NCBI GenBank assembly: GCA_963693285.1
Contig: OY848921.1
Span: 8,011,229 to 8,075,228, forward strand
Direction: 5' to 3'
DNA: 64,000 bases
Origin: Xestospongia muta
Taxonomy: Eukaryota; Porifera; Demospongiae; Haplosclerida; Petrosiidae
Positions 1-19,506 of this stretch are shown here, one piece after another. The first letter of the stretch is position 1, and each line of letters begins with the position of its first letter. The notes beneath the pieces are model-generated. The model did no database searches and had not been told where the DNA came from. It was given only the letters and a program-made list of their open reading frames with translations. The position numbers were made by a program, and so were the translations under genes.

Positions 1-454
1 ATGCAATTACTATAAATAGTAACTGTCATGATATCATTATTGGTAATCCAATTTCATGTACTATAAATAGTACAGTGATGAGGGTCAGTAGATTTAAAAG
101 TGTACTTAATAACTTTAATCTTTACACACTAACTTTATAATTCTCTTTGCTTTTATTAAGCGTCCTTGTTGTAGGAGACTAAATGCAGAGTAGAGATGGC
201 ATCTGGACATCATTAATGAATCCCCTTTCTCGTGAGAGAGAAGGTATTGCTTTTGAGATATTATACCAGCTTCTTTAGCCTAATGAATGGATAGATGGAT
301 AAAATCAATTGTACTCTTCACTAACATGATCTAATGCAGTCTCCCCTAGGGAGGAGTGAGCTCCGCCCAGTGTATTACACCAGGCCATAAGAGATTGGAG
401 TTTCACTTCTTTATAAATCAAAGTCATAAGACGTAAAGACCTAAAACAAAATAA
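1..454. other. gene-free stretch
   Basis: AT-rich sequence with no convincing coding exon on either strand. Short direct repeats of a TACTATAAATAGTA-like motif occur near the left end. Nothing else is supported. Confidence 0.5.
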
Positions 455-730
455 TTGCATTAATTAACAGGGTTTTACTCAATTGCAACAATTACATTAA
501 TTAATAGGGTAGTACTCTATCACAATTGTTACATAAATTAACAGGGTTTTACTCTATTACAACTATTACATTAATTAATAGGGTTGTACTCTAGCACATC
601 TGTTACATTAATCAACAGGGTTTTACTTTATTGCAATTATTACATTAATCAATAGGGTTTTACTCTATCATTAATCAACAGGGTTTTACTTTATTGCAAT
701 TATTACATTAATCAATAGGATTTTACTCAG
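455..730. repeat. imperfect AT-rich tandem repeat
   Basis: Repeated modules of the type 'ttacattaattaatagggtt..tactct' alternate with 'aacagggttttactctattgcaa' versions. The basic period is roughly 35-40 bp with a higher-order period of about twice that. Copies have diverged by point changes and small deletions, so the array is not recent. No coding potential is seen. Confidence 0.75.
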
Positions 731-815
731 AATTTTAGAAATGGTCTTGACTATTATGTCATGTTATTAAACCAAACATGTGCCATATCGCCACTCATAG
801 AGCAAGACAACAAAC

Positions 816-1307
816 TTAATAACAAACACAAATGCCACATCCAACAACATTAATTAATATGACATACCATTCTCTATGAGATTCCCATTTAAATTCTATT
901 TTATGAATCCTACAAGAATGGGTGGAGACTACTGCTTGACTATCGACACAACAACAACTGTCATTACATATATCACAGTTAACTGGTTGATTGGTCTTTC
1001 TAGCTGTCACAATGACATTACAAAATGTTTTATTATCTCTGTCTAACGTTAGGTCATTAATAATTGGAGAGCTACCCTCGTCACAAAATAAAGGAGCGAC
1101 CCCTCCACTACTAATGTAATTATCCAGGAATTGAGCCTTCTCTGGACTAGTGGCTGAAGGATGTTGATCATTATGTGAAGTAAATTTGTTCTCATACATT
1201 GGAGATGTAGTTACCATGGTTACATCATAACATAAAACTGAACTTTTTTCTGGAGGATGCCACACCCACATTGAAGAATAACAGCTGTCTCCAGTGCTCG
1301 TTTCCAT
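816..1307 (-). CDS. hypothetical protein, Cys-rich C-terminal half
   Basis: This is an uninterrupted 163-codon ORF beginning with ATG and ending in TAA. I do not recognise it. The C-terminal half is rich in cysteine, including a CDICNDSCCC stretch, and ends in a short hydrophobic Cys-containing segment. There is no clear signal peptide and no catalytic motif. It is the only long ORF between the left edge and the first sulfatase gene, and it lies on the same strand as that gene. It could be a real single-exon gene, one exon of a larger gene whose other exons I could not identify, or chance. Transcript evidence would decide. Confidence 0.3.
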   Translation of the reverse strand: METSTGDSCYSSMWVWHPPEKSSVLCYDVTMVTTSPMYENKFTSHNDQHPSATSPEKAQFLDNYISSGGVAPLFCDEGSSPIINDLTLDRDNKTFCNVIVTARKTNQPVNCDICNDSCCCVDSQAVVSTHSCRIHKIEFKWESHREWYVILINVVGCGICVCY

Positions 1308-1546
1308 AGCAATAAGAACAGTCTCGTTATGAAATAAGTTTAAAAATGTTACAATTAACTTGTCACAAAGAAATTGAAATGGAGTCTTCCCCAGGTCTTC
1401 TCATACCAAAGGCATATGGCCTAGATGGGCGCGGCTTCAAACGTGTTGTTATTAACTTTAATTAATTTTAATAATAATTATTGATAATAATTAATTAACT
1501 TCTTTAAAAATTGGATTAAAATTACAGCACACCAATATAAAAAAAT

Positions 1547-3154
1547 TTATGGAGGCAAAGCAGCTCTCCAGCCTGCTCGAAGCAAATGGCGTAATTCTTC
1601 AACAACTTGTTTCATCTCTGGTTTATCAGCCAGGTTAACATTCTCATCATTGAAGAAGTTATCATCTGGAGTAGAGTGGTCATATAACTCAGTACCCCAT
1701 ATCACATTGAAGTTAGGTTTTGCATTGAAACAATCAAATTGATACCACTCAGTAAAACGATATTTATCAACACGGATTGTATAACCCATTACATTTTCAC
1801 TATGTCCATTAGGAGAAAATGGAGGATGTCCTGGAATATGATTTAGACCAGCAGCAGGTCTAGGAAACTGTGTAAAAGCAGCTTTCTTCCATTGTTGGTC
1901 AGGATTACTCAATAGAGGTACAACACTACTACCCTCTACACAGGTAAGAAGTTTGTTATTCTCAGAACACATTGGTGGTGTTTGAATTCCTGCTAGTTCT
2001 GTCAGTGAAGGGAAGATGTCAATCAGTTCTACAAAAGCTTTTGTATGCATACCCATATCAGTGACACCAGGTACATGAAGAAGAAATGGTACATGAGTAG
2101 CATCTTCAAAGTTAGTATGTTTACACCATTCATTATGTTCTCCTAATTGCCAGCCATGATCAGCCCACAACACAATGATAGTATCATCAGCAAATCCTTG
2201 CTTTTTTAGTTCAGTTATAACTTTACCAATCTGTGCATCAGTGAAACTAACACAGGAGTAATATGCACGACGTAATTCTCTAACTTTACTATCAGGAACA
2301 CGGCATTCCTTACCATGAATAGAAGCTTCAGCATCTTGTTCACATTTTGTAACATTGAAAAGGACTTTAATGTCTCTGTAACTACGAAGTCCATTCCACA
2401 CACTCCAAGCAATGTCAGGCATACCTTCTGGAGGATCAGGGTTTTCTGGAAGTTTGATTTGTTCAGCTGGTGGATAGAGATCATAGTAGTGTTTTGGAGC
2501 ATAAAATGGAAGATGTGGTTTGTGAAAGCCAACAGCTAGAAAGAATGGTCGATTATCGCCACTTGTTTTGTTTTTTTTCAATTGATGAAGAACATTTATA
2601 GCATTATCAGCTATAGAACCATCACGAAGTTGATTATCATTATAATTGAAAGCATACCAAGCTGCATGATTGGCAATGCTATCATTCTCTTTTGCATGAA
2701 AATAAGGCAATCCTTCAGGACTCCAAGAGTATTTGTCATCATCATTACCACTAGCAGATCCAGGATGGAATATCTTACCCATACCAATACTGATGTATCC
2801 ATTCTCTTTAAAGTATTGAGGAATGGTAGTAGCATTAGTATACTGACGCCAGTATTCATCTGCTGTATTTCTCCACACATGGTTAGTATCTGGTCTTCGT
2901 CCTGTCAGCAAAGATGCTCGTGATGGTGAACACACTGCCACCTGACAGTAGGCTCTCTCAAATAACATTGACTCGGAGGCTAAGGCATCAATGTTAGGAC
3001 TCTTGATAAAATCATAGCCATAAGCACCTAGTTCAGGTCTCAGGTCATCAACAGCAAAGAAGAGGACATTTTTTAGGTTAGCAAGTTTACTAAGAGCTGA
3101 ACAAGTGGAGAGAAGAAAGTAAAGTAAAGTAATGATTGCTTTAGAGGTCACCAT
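1547..3154 (-). CDS. IDS: iduronate-2-sulfatase-like protein, copy 1 (intronless)
   Basis: A single exon of 536 codons encodes a type I sulfatase closest to iduronate-2-sulfatase. That enzyme removes 2-O-sulfate from iduronate in heparan and dermatan sulfate in the lysosome or outside the cell. The N-terminus is a hydrophobic signal peptide. Visible family motifs, in order, are VDDLRPELG (metal-binding Asp pair), AVCSPSRASLLTGRRPDT (Cys that becomes formylglycine), [17 protein letters not shown], and [10 protein letters not shown] (metal-binding Asp-His). All are intact. I start at the ATG giving MVTSKAI, which aligns with the MTSK start of the other copies; further upstream in frame there is only a GTG. 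Animal IDS genes normally have several introns, and this one has none. The activity is inferred from motifs, and substrate specificity could have drifted within such an expanded family. Confidence 0.88.
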   Translation of the reverse strand: MVTSKAIITLLYFLLSTCSALSKLANLKNVLFFAVDDLRPELGAYGYDFIKSPNIDALASESMLFERAYCQVAVCSPSRASLLTGRRPDTNHVWRNTADEYWRQYTNATTIPQYFKENGYISIGMGKIFHPGSASGNDDDKYSWSPEGLPYFHAKENDSIANHAAWYAFNYNDNQLRDGSIADNAINVLHQLKKNKTSGDNRPFFLAVGFHKPHLPFYAPKHYYDLYPPAEQIKLPENPDPPEGMPDIAWSVWNGLRSYRDIKVLFNVTKCEQDAEASIHGKECRVPDSKVRELRRAYYSCVSFTDAQIGKVITELKKQGFADDTIIVLWADHGWQLGEHNEWCKHTNFEDATHVPFLLHVPGVTDMGMHTKAFVELIDIFPSLTELAGIQTPPMCSENNKLLTCVEGSSVVPLLSNPDQQWKKAAFTQFPRPAAGLNHIPGHPPFSPNGHSENVMGYTIRVDKYRFTEWYQFDCFNAKPNFNVIWGTELYDHSTPDDNFFNDENVNLADKPEMKQVVEELRHLLRAGWRAALPP

Positions 3155-3549
3155 GATCAGATCATACCACACACCCTCTAACTATAATCATATAGTGTGT
3201 GTAGACATGAATATGTGTACAGCAATCACATGTTATTCTTATTGTAAATGCTTTGCACCAATAATAAACTAGTAATGGTCAACTACAGAGTGCGTGGAAA
3301 TCAATACGAGTCCTAATTTAGTAGTAGTAATTGAGACAAATACAAGCTAAGTCTGGATACCATGTGTGACCATCAAATGTATAAATAAATAAATAAATAA
3401 ATGTTAATATTATGATAGTTTGACAAATGTCTAAATGTTAGTGGATGTGTTCCATGTGATTTATGAAGTTGAAACTGACTGATCAAATTGCCTAATTTAA
3501 ATTATGTATACTCTAAAAAATTATTTAAAATTACAGCACAATGAGCACA
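3155..3549. other. intergenic spacer
   Basis: AT-rich spacer between IDS copy 1 and the IDS pseudogene, with a short (AAAT)n-like run near 3380. No gene seen. Confidence 0.5.
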
Positions 3550-4265
3550 TCAATTAGAAAACAGGTTATGGAGGGAGAGCAGCTAGCTCCTAGCCTGCTT
3601 GAAGCACATTCATCTACAACTTGTTTCTTCTCTGGTTTATCCAGGTTAACATTCTCATTATTGAAGAAGTTGTTATCTGAATTATAGTGGTCATATAACT
3701 CTGTACCCCATATCATATTGAAGTCAGGTTTTACATTGATACAATCAAATTGATACCACTCAGTAAAACGATATTTATCTACATGGATTGTATAACCCAT
3801 TACATTTTCACTTTGTCTATTAGGAGAAAATGGAGGATGTCCTGGAATTTCCTTTAGACCAACATCAGGTCTAGCATACTGTGTAAAAGCAGCTTTCTTC
3901 CATTGTTGGTCAGGATTACTCAATAGAGGTACAACACTACTACCCTCTACACAGGTAAGAAGTTTGTTATTCTCAGAACACATTGGTGATGTTTGAATGG
4001 TGAAGATCATAATAATATTATGGAGTATGGAAGATGTGGTTTGTGGAAGCCTACAACAAGAAAGAATAGTCATTTATTACCACTTGTTTTGTTCTTTTTT
4101 ATCAACAAAAGACATTTACAACATTATCAGCTGTCTTGCCACCCTGAAGTTGATTATTGGAAGAACCAAAAGCATACCAAGCTGCATGATTGGCAATGCT
4201 ATCATTCTCCTTTGCATGGAAATAAAGCAATTCTTCAGGACTCCAAGAGTATTTGTCATCATCAC
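3550..4265 (-). pseudogene. iduronate-2-sulfatase-like pseudogene
   Basis: This fragment on the minus strand matches the neighbouring IDS copies in two blocks. Bases about 4010-4265 correspond to the KYSWSPE-to-HKPHLP region, and 3550-3990 to the C-terminal third ([11 protein letters not shown] to the end). The segment between them is missing, including the ADHGW metal site, and so is everything upstream, including the signal peptide and the CSPSR formylglycine site. The two blocks lie in different reading frames and the extreme C-terminus is also shifted. It therefore cannot encode a working sulfatase. It is most likely a partial duplicate of the adjacent gene with an internal deletion of several hundred bases. 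Confidence 0.88.
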
Positions 4266-4700
4266 CATCATCATTCTTCTTTGCATTTTCATTTGAATGA
4301 ATAATAAATAGTGCAGTTAATTGAATAATAGTAAACTCACATGAACTATAATTATTCTCTTGATACACTCATAGCGGAGTTAGATTTGACTTCTTCAAGA
4401 TAATTTTGTTAGGTAAACTTGATTCTTATGCTTCATTAATATCACTAGCTAGTCCAAGTCTGTTTTTTGACAAAAAATAAGTTTGCAATTGCAACCTATA
4501 GCTCCAATCAATTTTTACAGTACTATAGGCTGTATAATCTAGCTCTGTATATTGAAATCTCTATGAAAAATAAACCAAAACATTTAATAGTGTTCTTTCA
4601 GTAAACATACATAGATTATCCAAAACATACAGCAGGAACTATACCCAAATAATAATTATATTAACAAAATTATGAAGCTCTTTACAATTACATATCTTGT
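4266..4700. other. intergenic spacer
   Basis: AT-rich sequence between the IDS pseudogene and the methyltransferase-like gene. No exon, RNA gene or repeat is recognised. Confidence 0.5.
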
Positions 4701-5588
4701 TTATTTCATACGACGTATATATCCGTGCCAATTCCAAGTTCCATTATAGCCAAATAAATCAGTATAGAATGAGTCAACTGCGTAGAACTGCTTATAGTCA
4801 TTAAGAAATGTTTTCAATACTTGGAGAGCTTTGGGTCCTGCTCTCTCATACGGAACTGTTGGATCAATTCTCCCAAATCCAAAGCCGCGTGGCAGGTCTG
4901 GATTCGAATCTTCAACTACAACATAGTCTCCTTCTTTTAGGTAATCATGAAAGTATTTTAATACATTATATGTATTAATGTGAGCATCCTCAAAAACTAG
5001 CCATGGATGAGGTTGGGATTGAAGAAATTCACTGGTGAATGTTTTTTCAATAGCATTGCTGTCACCTTGCAAGAAAACAACATTACTAGGTTGTAATTCT
5101 TTCACTCTGTCTTCTATGAGTGCTAGGTCAATATCCACGGAGTATATATGAGAGTTGATCTCCATCAGGCGCAGCATATCTGCCATCCATATCGCTGATC
5201 CACCTGTATAAGTACCTATCTCTATGATGGTAGCTGGACGGAGATACCACAATATTTGTTCTATTATGATCATATCTTCTGTTGTCTTTAGCAATGCACA
5301 TCCTCGGTGTGTAATAAAGTATTTTCCAAAAAATTGAGCCCTCACGTTGTCTAGTCCCCAGTCACTACGATCTTCTCGTTCATTTATTCTTTGATAACGA
5401 GTAGAGCTAGTTAGAAGTGATTTCAAAACCTCATTTCTCCGTTTTTGAAAAACATCATAGCCACTCCAATTACTTAGCCTTCTTGCTGAAACGCAGCAGA
5501 CAAACGGCATTCCCGGACTCGTAAGATTTAGCAGATTGCTGAATAGTTGCAAATGAACATGTGAAGGTTTTCTGAGCAAGAAAGACAT
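4701..5588 (-). CDS. cephalosporin hydroxylase (CmcI)-type class I SAM-dependent methyltransferase, intronless
   Basis: A single-exon ORF of 296 codons encodes a Rossmann-fold methyltransferase resembling the CmcI/rhamnosyl-O-methyltransferase family. Those are mainly bacterial proteins that methylate hydroxyl groups with S-adenosylmethionine and a divalent metal. Visible motifs are IIEIGTYTGGSAIWMAD (SAM-binding glycine loop, about residue 120), IYSVDID (acidic end of strand 2), FLQGDSNAIE, then VFEDAHINTYNVL and YVVVEDSNPDLPRG, which carry likely metal or catalytic acidic residues. The first 30-35 residues are hydrophobic to basic and could be a targeting segment. It has no introns although the flanking TAO kinase gene has many, and the family is sparse in animals, so transfer from bacteria is plausible. 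The substrate is unknown. Confidence 0.75.
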   Translation of the reverse strand: MSFLLRKPSHVHLQLFSNLLNLTSPGMPFVCCVSARRLSNWSGYDVFQKRRNEVLKSLLTSSTRYQRINEREDRSDWGLDNVRAQFFGKYFITHRGCALLKTTEDMIIIEQILWYLRPATIIEIGTYTGGSAIWMADMLRLMEINSHIYSVDIDLALIEDRVKELQPSNVVFLQGDSNAIEKTFTSEFLQSQPHPWLVFEDAHINTYNVLKYFHDYLKEGDYVVVEDSNPDLPRGFGFGRIDPTVPYERAGPKALQVLKTFLNDYKQFYAVDSFYTDLFGYNGTWNWHGYIRRMK

Positions 5589-6101
5589 TGTACCAACTTA
5601 GGTAACCTTTAACAAAGGCAAGACTGGTTGGCCTCTATAATCAATAGGAAATTGATTGTAATAAGCTCTCACTGTAGAGGTGGGCGATATGTCGATATTT
5701 TATTGATATAAACGATATTCCGAGTATCTCTCAATATGCCATTTCTTGAACATATTTTTATGATTATTTTTCAATAATAAATTTATAGATCTTGCAAAAA
5801 AAGATCATTGTAATTAATTATATAGGCTAAAGAAAAATACACAAACTATAATACATCAAAGAGAAAACAAATATAATTATAAGAACAAATATTGTTTACA
5901 ATTGCGAAAAATCTAAGCTTGTATACTAGCAATAATGATCATCACGATGTGATCAAATTTTAACACATAAGAAACCAAAAAGGAGAGAATAATTTAGTGT
6001 ATAAAAAAGTAAACAAGATAATAAATGACTTATTTATAGCAGTATTAAATAATGGCGTTATAGGCAATGAGAATTAAATCTTGAAAGTGTTTTTTTAAGA
6101 T
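5589..6101. other. intergenic spacer, possible old mobile-element remnant
   Basis: AT-rich spacer between the methyltransferase gene and the 3' end of the TAO kinase gene. A stretch near 5675-5730 with repeated CGATAT words looks like degenerate interspersed repeat, but ends and target duplications are not visible. Confidence 0.35.
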
Positions 6102-15214
<9,113 letters not shown>

Positions 15215-15973
15215 GGTTATTGTTGTAGTAATTCAGGAATGGCCGCTCCTTCCTGTAATCACTTGATCCAATATGTTTAAGTGTAATCGAATAGCTACCA
15301 AGAGTAGATCAAATGTTCTTGTAGTTTGATTATCTCTGAGAAAGAATTCTTGTCTCACAATAGATAATACTGTAGTAGTACAGCTAGTTACAAAACTAAC
15401 TAGAGTATTGGATAGAGTAGATACTACACTACTAAGGCGGTCCAAACTTTACAAAGAGATCTATATACCTTGAACAATCTAAGACTATAGACTGATGTAT
15501 CTCTCAATATTCTAAAAGATCTTTTCTAACGTTTACATAAGAAACAGTGACGTCACCTGGTGGCTTATCTTTAAGTCTACACTACTCGCACTAAACAATA
15601 GAAAGTCACTTACTTGTTCGACCGCAGAGAGAGTTATCTCTAAATGCTGCCGTCCAATAAACGACAGGGGTGTCCTTTCTTTCACTTTTAGCCTCCCACT
15701 TGAGGAAAGAAGTTCGTAGTTAGTTCGCACATCCACACAACACCAATACTGTATTAAGAAGTGAGTAACGGCAGCTCAACTAACATCCGCCATAAACGGC
15801 ACCACCCATATATATTGTATCACGTGACAAACTAAAAGTAAGCGATGTAATTAATTAATTTATTATTATCAATGAATAAGTAATTAGCAACATTTGCTGC
15901 AAACAAAAAATAAAACAGCGTAACTAGTACTAACTACAACTCTAAAGTAACAGCACTGTCTTTGTGCATTTCC
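15215..15973. other. TAOK upstream region
   Basis: Sequence between the TAOK start codon and the 3' end of the downstream-strand IDS copy 2. It probably contains the TAOK promoter and 5' UTR. Short ORFs on the minus strand here have no recognisable similarity. Confidence 0.45.
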
Positions 15974-17566
15974 TTATGATTGAGGTAAAGCAGCTCTCCA
16001 TCCAGCTTGAAGACTTTTTCGCAACTCATCAACAACTGATTTCATCTCTGGTTTATTAGCAATGTTCGTGTTCTCGTCATTGAAGTTAACAGTAGAACTA
16101 GTATGTTCATACAGTTCTGTACCCCATATCTCATCAAAATGAGGCTTTCCCAATGTGCGATTAAAGCGATACCACTCAGTAAAACGATATTTATCAATAC
16201 GGATTGTATAACCCATTACATTTTCACCATGTTCGCTATCAAATGGAGGATGTCCTGGTATCTCATTAAGTCCAGAAGATGGACGAGGAAACTGGGAAAA
16301 GGCTCCTCTTTTCCATTGTTGGTCAGGATTACTCAGTAAAGGAGCAACACTACTACCTTCTACACAGGTAAGAAGTTTGTTATTCTCAGAACACATTGGT
16401 GGTTTTTGAATTCCTGCTAGTTCTGTCAGTGAAGGGAAGATGTCAATCAGTTCTACTAGTGCATTTGTACGCATACCCATATCAGTGACACCAGGGACAT
16501 GTATCATAAATGGTACATGAGTAGCATCTTCAAAATTAGTAAACTTTGACCATTCATTATGTTCTCCTAATTGCCAGCCATGATCAGCCCATAACACAAT
16601 GATGGTATCATCAGCATAACCTTGTGCCTCCAATTCTTTTACGACTCGTCCAAGTTGTGCATCAGTATAACTAATGCAAGAATAATATGCTCTTCTTAAT
16701 TCACGAGCTTTTTCATCAGGATATGCACATTTTTTGTCATAGATGGCCTTTTCTGCAACATGCGTGCAATTTTTTAAGTCATCCCCAAATAATTTCTTTA
16801 TATCTTTAAAACGTTCCCCACGCCATGTGCTATATGCTACAGGTGGCATGTCAATTGGAGCATTTGGATTCTCAGCCAGTTTTATCTCTGACACAGGAGG
16901 ATAGAGATCATAGTAACGTTTTGGAGCATAAAATGGAAGATGTGGTTTGTGAAAGCCTACAGCGAGAAAAAATGGTTGAGTACCATTATGCTTAAGTTGC
17001 TGCAAAACCTTTATTGCTCTATCTGCAATCTGTCCATCAGGTAGTTGATTATCTTCAAAGCCATCAAAAGCCCACCAAGAAGATGTAGTATTTGAACCAT
17101 ATTTGGATTGTAATGGAGAATGGTAATAAGGCAATCCTTCAGGACTCCAGGAGTACTTTTCATCATCATTACCACTTGGAGCTCCAGGATGGAATATCTT
17201 ACCCATACCAATACTGATGTATCCATTCTCTTTAAAGTATTGAGGGATGGTAGTAGCATTAGTATACTGACGCCAGTATTCATCTGCTGCTATTTTCCAC
17301 ACATGGTTAGTATCTGGTCTTCGTCCTGTCAGTAGAGATGCTCGTGATGGTGAACACACTGCCACCTGACAGTAGGCTCTCTCAAATAACATTGACTTGG
17401 AGGCTAAGGCATCAATGTTAGGAGTTTTTACTTGAGAATGGCCATACACACCCAGTTCTGTACGCAAATCATCAATAGCAAAGAAGAGGATATTTTTAGG
17501 TTTTTGAGCCTGTATTTCCACTCCTACCAGGAGTATAAGAAATATACATGTGAAGGAAAAAAACAT
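15974..17566 (-). CDS. IDS: iduronate-2-sulfatase-like protein, copy 2 (intronless)
   Basis: Single exon of 531 codons, starting at an ATG followed by a hydrophobic signal peptide (FFSFTCIFLILLV). All key sulfatase motifs are present: IDDLRTELG, AVCSPSRASLL (formylglycine Cys), [19 protein letters not shown] and [15 protein letters not shown]. It is the most divergent of the intact copies, for example in the insert between the FHPG and HKPH motifs and in having WSKF where the others have WCKH or WCKV. It is divergently transcribed from copy 3, with only 109 bp between the two start codons. The catalytic class is secure; exact substrate is inferred from the family. Confidence 0.9.
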   Translation of the reverse strand: MFFSFTCIFLILLVGVEIQAQKPKNILFFAIDDLRTELGVYGHSQVKTPNIDALASKSMLFERAYCQVAVCSPSRASLLTGRRPDTNHVWKIAADEYWRQYTNATTIPQYFKENGYISIGMGKIFHPGAPSGNDDEKYSWSPEGLPYYHSPLQSKYGSNTTSSWWAFDGFEDNQLPDGQIADRAIKVLQQLKHNGTQPFFLAVGFHKPHLPFYAPKRYYDLYPPVSEIKLAENPNAPIDMPPVAYSTWRGERFKDIKKLFGDDLKNCTHVAEKAIYDKKCAYPDEKARELRRAYYSCISYTDAQLGRVVKELEAQGYADDTIIVLWADHGWQLGEHNEWSKFTNFEDATHVPFMIHVPGVTDMGMRTNALVELIDIFPSLTELAGIQKPPMCSENNKLLTCVEGSSVAPLLSNPDQQWKRGAFSQFPRPSSGLNEIPGHPPFDSEHGENVMGYTIRIDKYRFTEWYRFNRTLGKPHFDEIWGTELYEHTSSTVNFNDENTNIANKPEMKSVVDELRKSLQAGWRAALPQS

Positions 17567-17675
17567 TGCTTGAGCTTATAGAGGTCAAAGAACTGGGTGG
17601 GGCTCATACAAGTACAATATTCATATTCTGTGCTAATTACAATTCGATATGATTATTGTTATAGATCAGAACATG
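17567..17675. promoter_or_regulatory. compact divergent promoter region between two IDS copies
   Basis: Only 109 bp separate the start codons of IDS copies 2 (minus) and 3 (plus), so any promoter must be shared or overlapping. A CAATATTCATATT word here (near 17,612) recurs just upstream of IDS copy 5 (near 26,397), and related ATTCATATG words lie upstream of copies 4 and 6. The function is inferred. Confidence 0.5.
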
Positions 17676-19274
17676 ATGACCTCTAACGTTGTCTTTAGTT
17701 TATTATGCTTTCTTTTACTGACTTATTCAGCTCTTAGTCAACACAAAAATGTCCTCTTCTTTGCTGTTGATGACCTGAGACCTGAACTAGGTGCTTATGG
17801 CTATGATTTTATCAAGAGTCCTAACATTGATGCCTTAGCCTCCAAGTCAATGTTATTTGAGAGAGCCTACTGTCAGGTGGCAGTGTGTTCACCATCACGA
17901 GCTTCTTTGCTGACAGGACGAAGACCAGATACTAACCATGTGTGGGAAATAGCAGCAGATGAATACTGGCGTCAGTATACTAATGCTACTACCATCCCTC
18001 AATACTTTAAAGAGAATGGATACATCAGTATTGGTATGGGTAAGATATTCCATCCTGGACCTCCAAGTGGTAATGATGATGAAAAGTACTCCTGGAGTCC
18101 TGAAGGATTGCCTTATTTCCATGCAAAGGAGAATGATAGCATTGCCAATCATGCAGCTTGGTATGCTTTCAATTATAATGATAATCAACTTCGTGATGGT
18201 TCTATAGCTGACAATGCTGTAAATGTTCTCCAACAATTGAAAAAAAACAAAACAAGTGGTGATAATCGACCATTCTTTCTAGCTGTTGGCTTTCACAAAC
18301 CACATCTTCCATTTTATTGTCCAAAACGTTTCTATGATCTATATCCACCAGCTGAACAAACTAAACTTCCTGAAAACCCTGATGCTCCAGAAGGTATGCC
18401 AGATATTGCTTGGAGTGCTTGGAGAGAGCTTAGAGGTTACAGTGACATTAAAGTGTTATTTAATTTGACAAAATGTGTACAAGATGCTGAGGCTTCTATT
18501 CATGGTAAGGAATGCCGTGTTCCTGATGACAAAGTTAGAGAACTACGTCATGCATATTACTCCTGTGTCAGTTTCACTGATGCACAGATTGGTAAAGTTA
18601 TAACTGAACTAGAAAAGCAAGGGTTTGCTGATGATACTATCATTGTGTTGTGGGCTGATCATGGCTGGCAATTAGGAGAACATAATGAATGGTGTAAACA
18701 CACTAACTTTGAAGATGCTACTCATGTACCATTTCTTCTTCATGTCCCTGGTGTCACTGATATGGGTATGCATACAAAAGCTTTTGTAGAACTGATTGAC
18801 ATCTTCCCTTCACTGACAGAACTAGCAGGAATTCAAACACCACCAATCTGTTATGAGAATAACAAACTTCTTACCTGTGTAGAGGGTAGTAGTGTTGTAC
18901 CTCTATTGAGTAATCCTGACCGACAATGGAAGAAAGCAGCTTTTACACAGTATCCTAGACCTGCTGATGGTCTGATGCAAATTCCAGGACATCCTCCTTT
19001 CCCAAATGACCATGGTGAAAATGTAATGGGTTATACAATCCGTGTAGATAAATATCGTTTTACTGAGTGGTATCAATTTGATCGTATCAATGCAAAACCT
19101 GACTTTAATGTGATATGGGGTACTGAGTTATATGACCACTCTAGTCCAGATGATAACTTCTTCAATGACGAAAATGTTAACCTGGCTGATAAACCAGAGA
19201 TGAAACAAGTTGTTGAAGAATTACGTCATACTCTTCAAGCAGGCTGGAGAGCTGCTATGCCTCCATCAAATTAA
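17676..19274 (+). CDS. IDS: iduronate-2-sulfatase-like protein, copy 3 (intronless)
   Basis: Single exon of 533 codons. I start at the ATG giving MTSNVVFSLL, which aligns with the starts of the other copies and opens a signal peptide; another ATG lies immediately upstream and a further in-frame one at 17,649. Motifs intact: [55 protein letters not shown]. It is the first gene of a two-gene block that reappears at 26.4-30.3 kb, where copy 5 is the counterpart, including similar 3' flanking sequence with an IDS relic. A secreted or lysosomal sulfatase is predicted. Confidence 0.9.
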   Translation: MTSNVVFSLLCFLLLTYSALSQHKNVLFFAVDDLRPELGAYGYDFIKSPNIDALASKSMLFERAYCQVAVCSPSRASLLTGRRPDTNHVWEIAADEYWRQYTNATTIPQYFKENGYISIGMGKIFHPGPPSGNDDEKYSWSPEGLPYFHAKENDSIANHAAWYAFNYNDNQLRDGSIADNAVNVLQQLKKNKTSGDNRPFFLAVGFHKPHLPFYCPKRFYDLYPPAEQTKLPENPDAPEGMPDIAWSAWRELRGYSDIKVLFNLTKCVQDAEASIHGKECRVPDDKVRELRHAYYSCVSFTDAQIGKVITELEKQGFADDTIIVLWADHGWQLGEHNEWCKHTNFEDATHVPFLLHVPGVTDMGMHTKAFVELIDIFPSLTELAGIQTPPICYENNKLLTCVEGSSVVPLLSNPDRQWKKAAFTQYPRPADGLMQIPGHPPFPNDHGENVMGYTIRVDKYRFTEWYQFDRINAKPDFNVIWGTELYDHSSPDDNFFNDENVNLADKPEMKQVVEELRHTLQAGWRAAMPPSN

Positions 19275-19506
19275 ATAGATCTTATATTAAATACCTGCTG
19301 TTTGTTAGCTATTAACATTATTAGCATCCTATAACTGCTATGCTAAAATGTATTCTTTATTTTTATATTAGTTAGAAAGCTATTCCTCAGTTAATACAAA
19401 AACAAAACATGTCATTAGTAGTTGTATGGTATGCTACAGCTGCTGAAAGTGTTCGGAAATAATAATCAAACTAAAATAAAGCAACAAATAGAGTGGAAAT
19501 ATCTGT

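Noticed and set aside
15233..15736. Minus-strand short ORFs upstream of TAOK
   Set aside because: No similarity or splice continuity with TAOK; they are probably promoter or 5' UTR sequence.
17895..18236. Antisense open frames over IDS genes (also at 2.6, 20.2, 26.7 and 28.9 kb)
   Set aside because: They recur at the same place in every copy because the sense sequence is conserved, and they lack family similarity or starts in plausible context.
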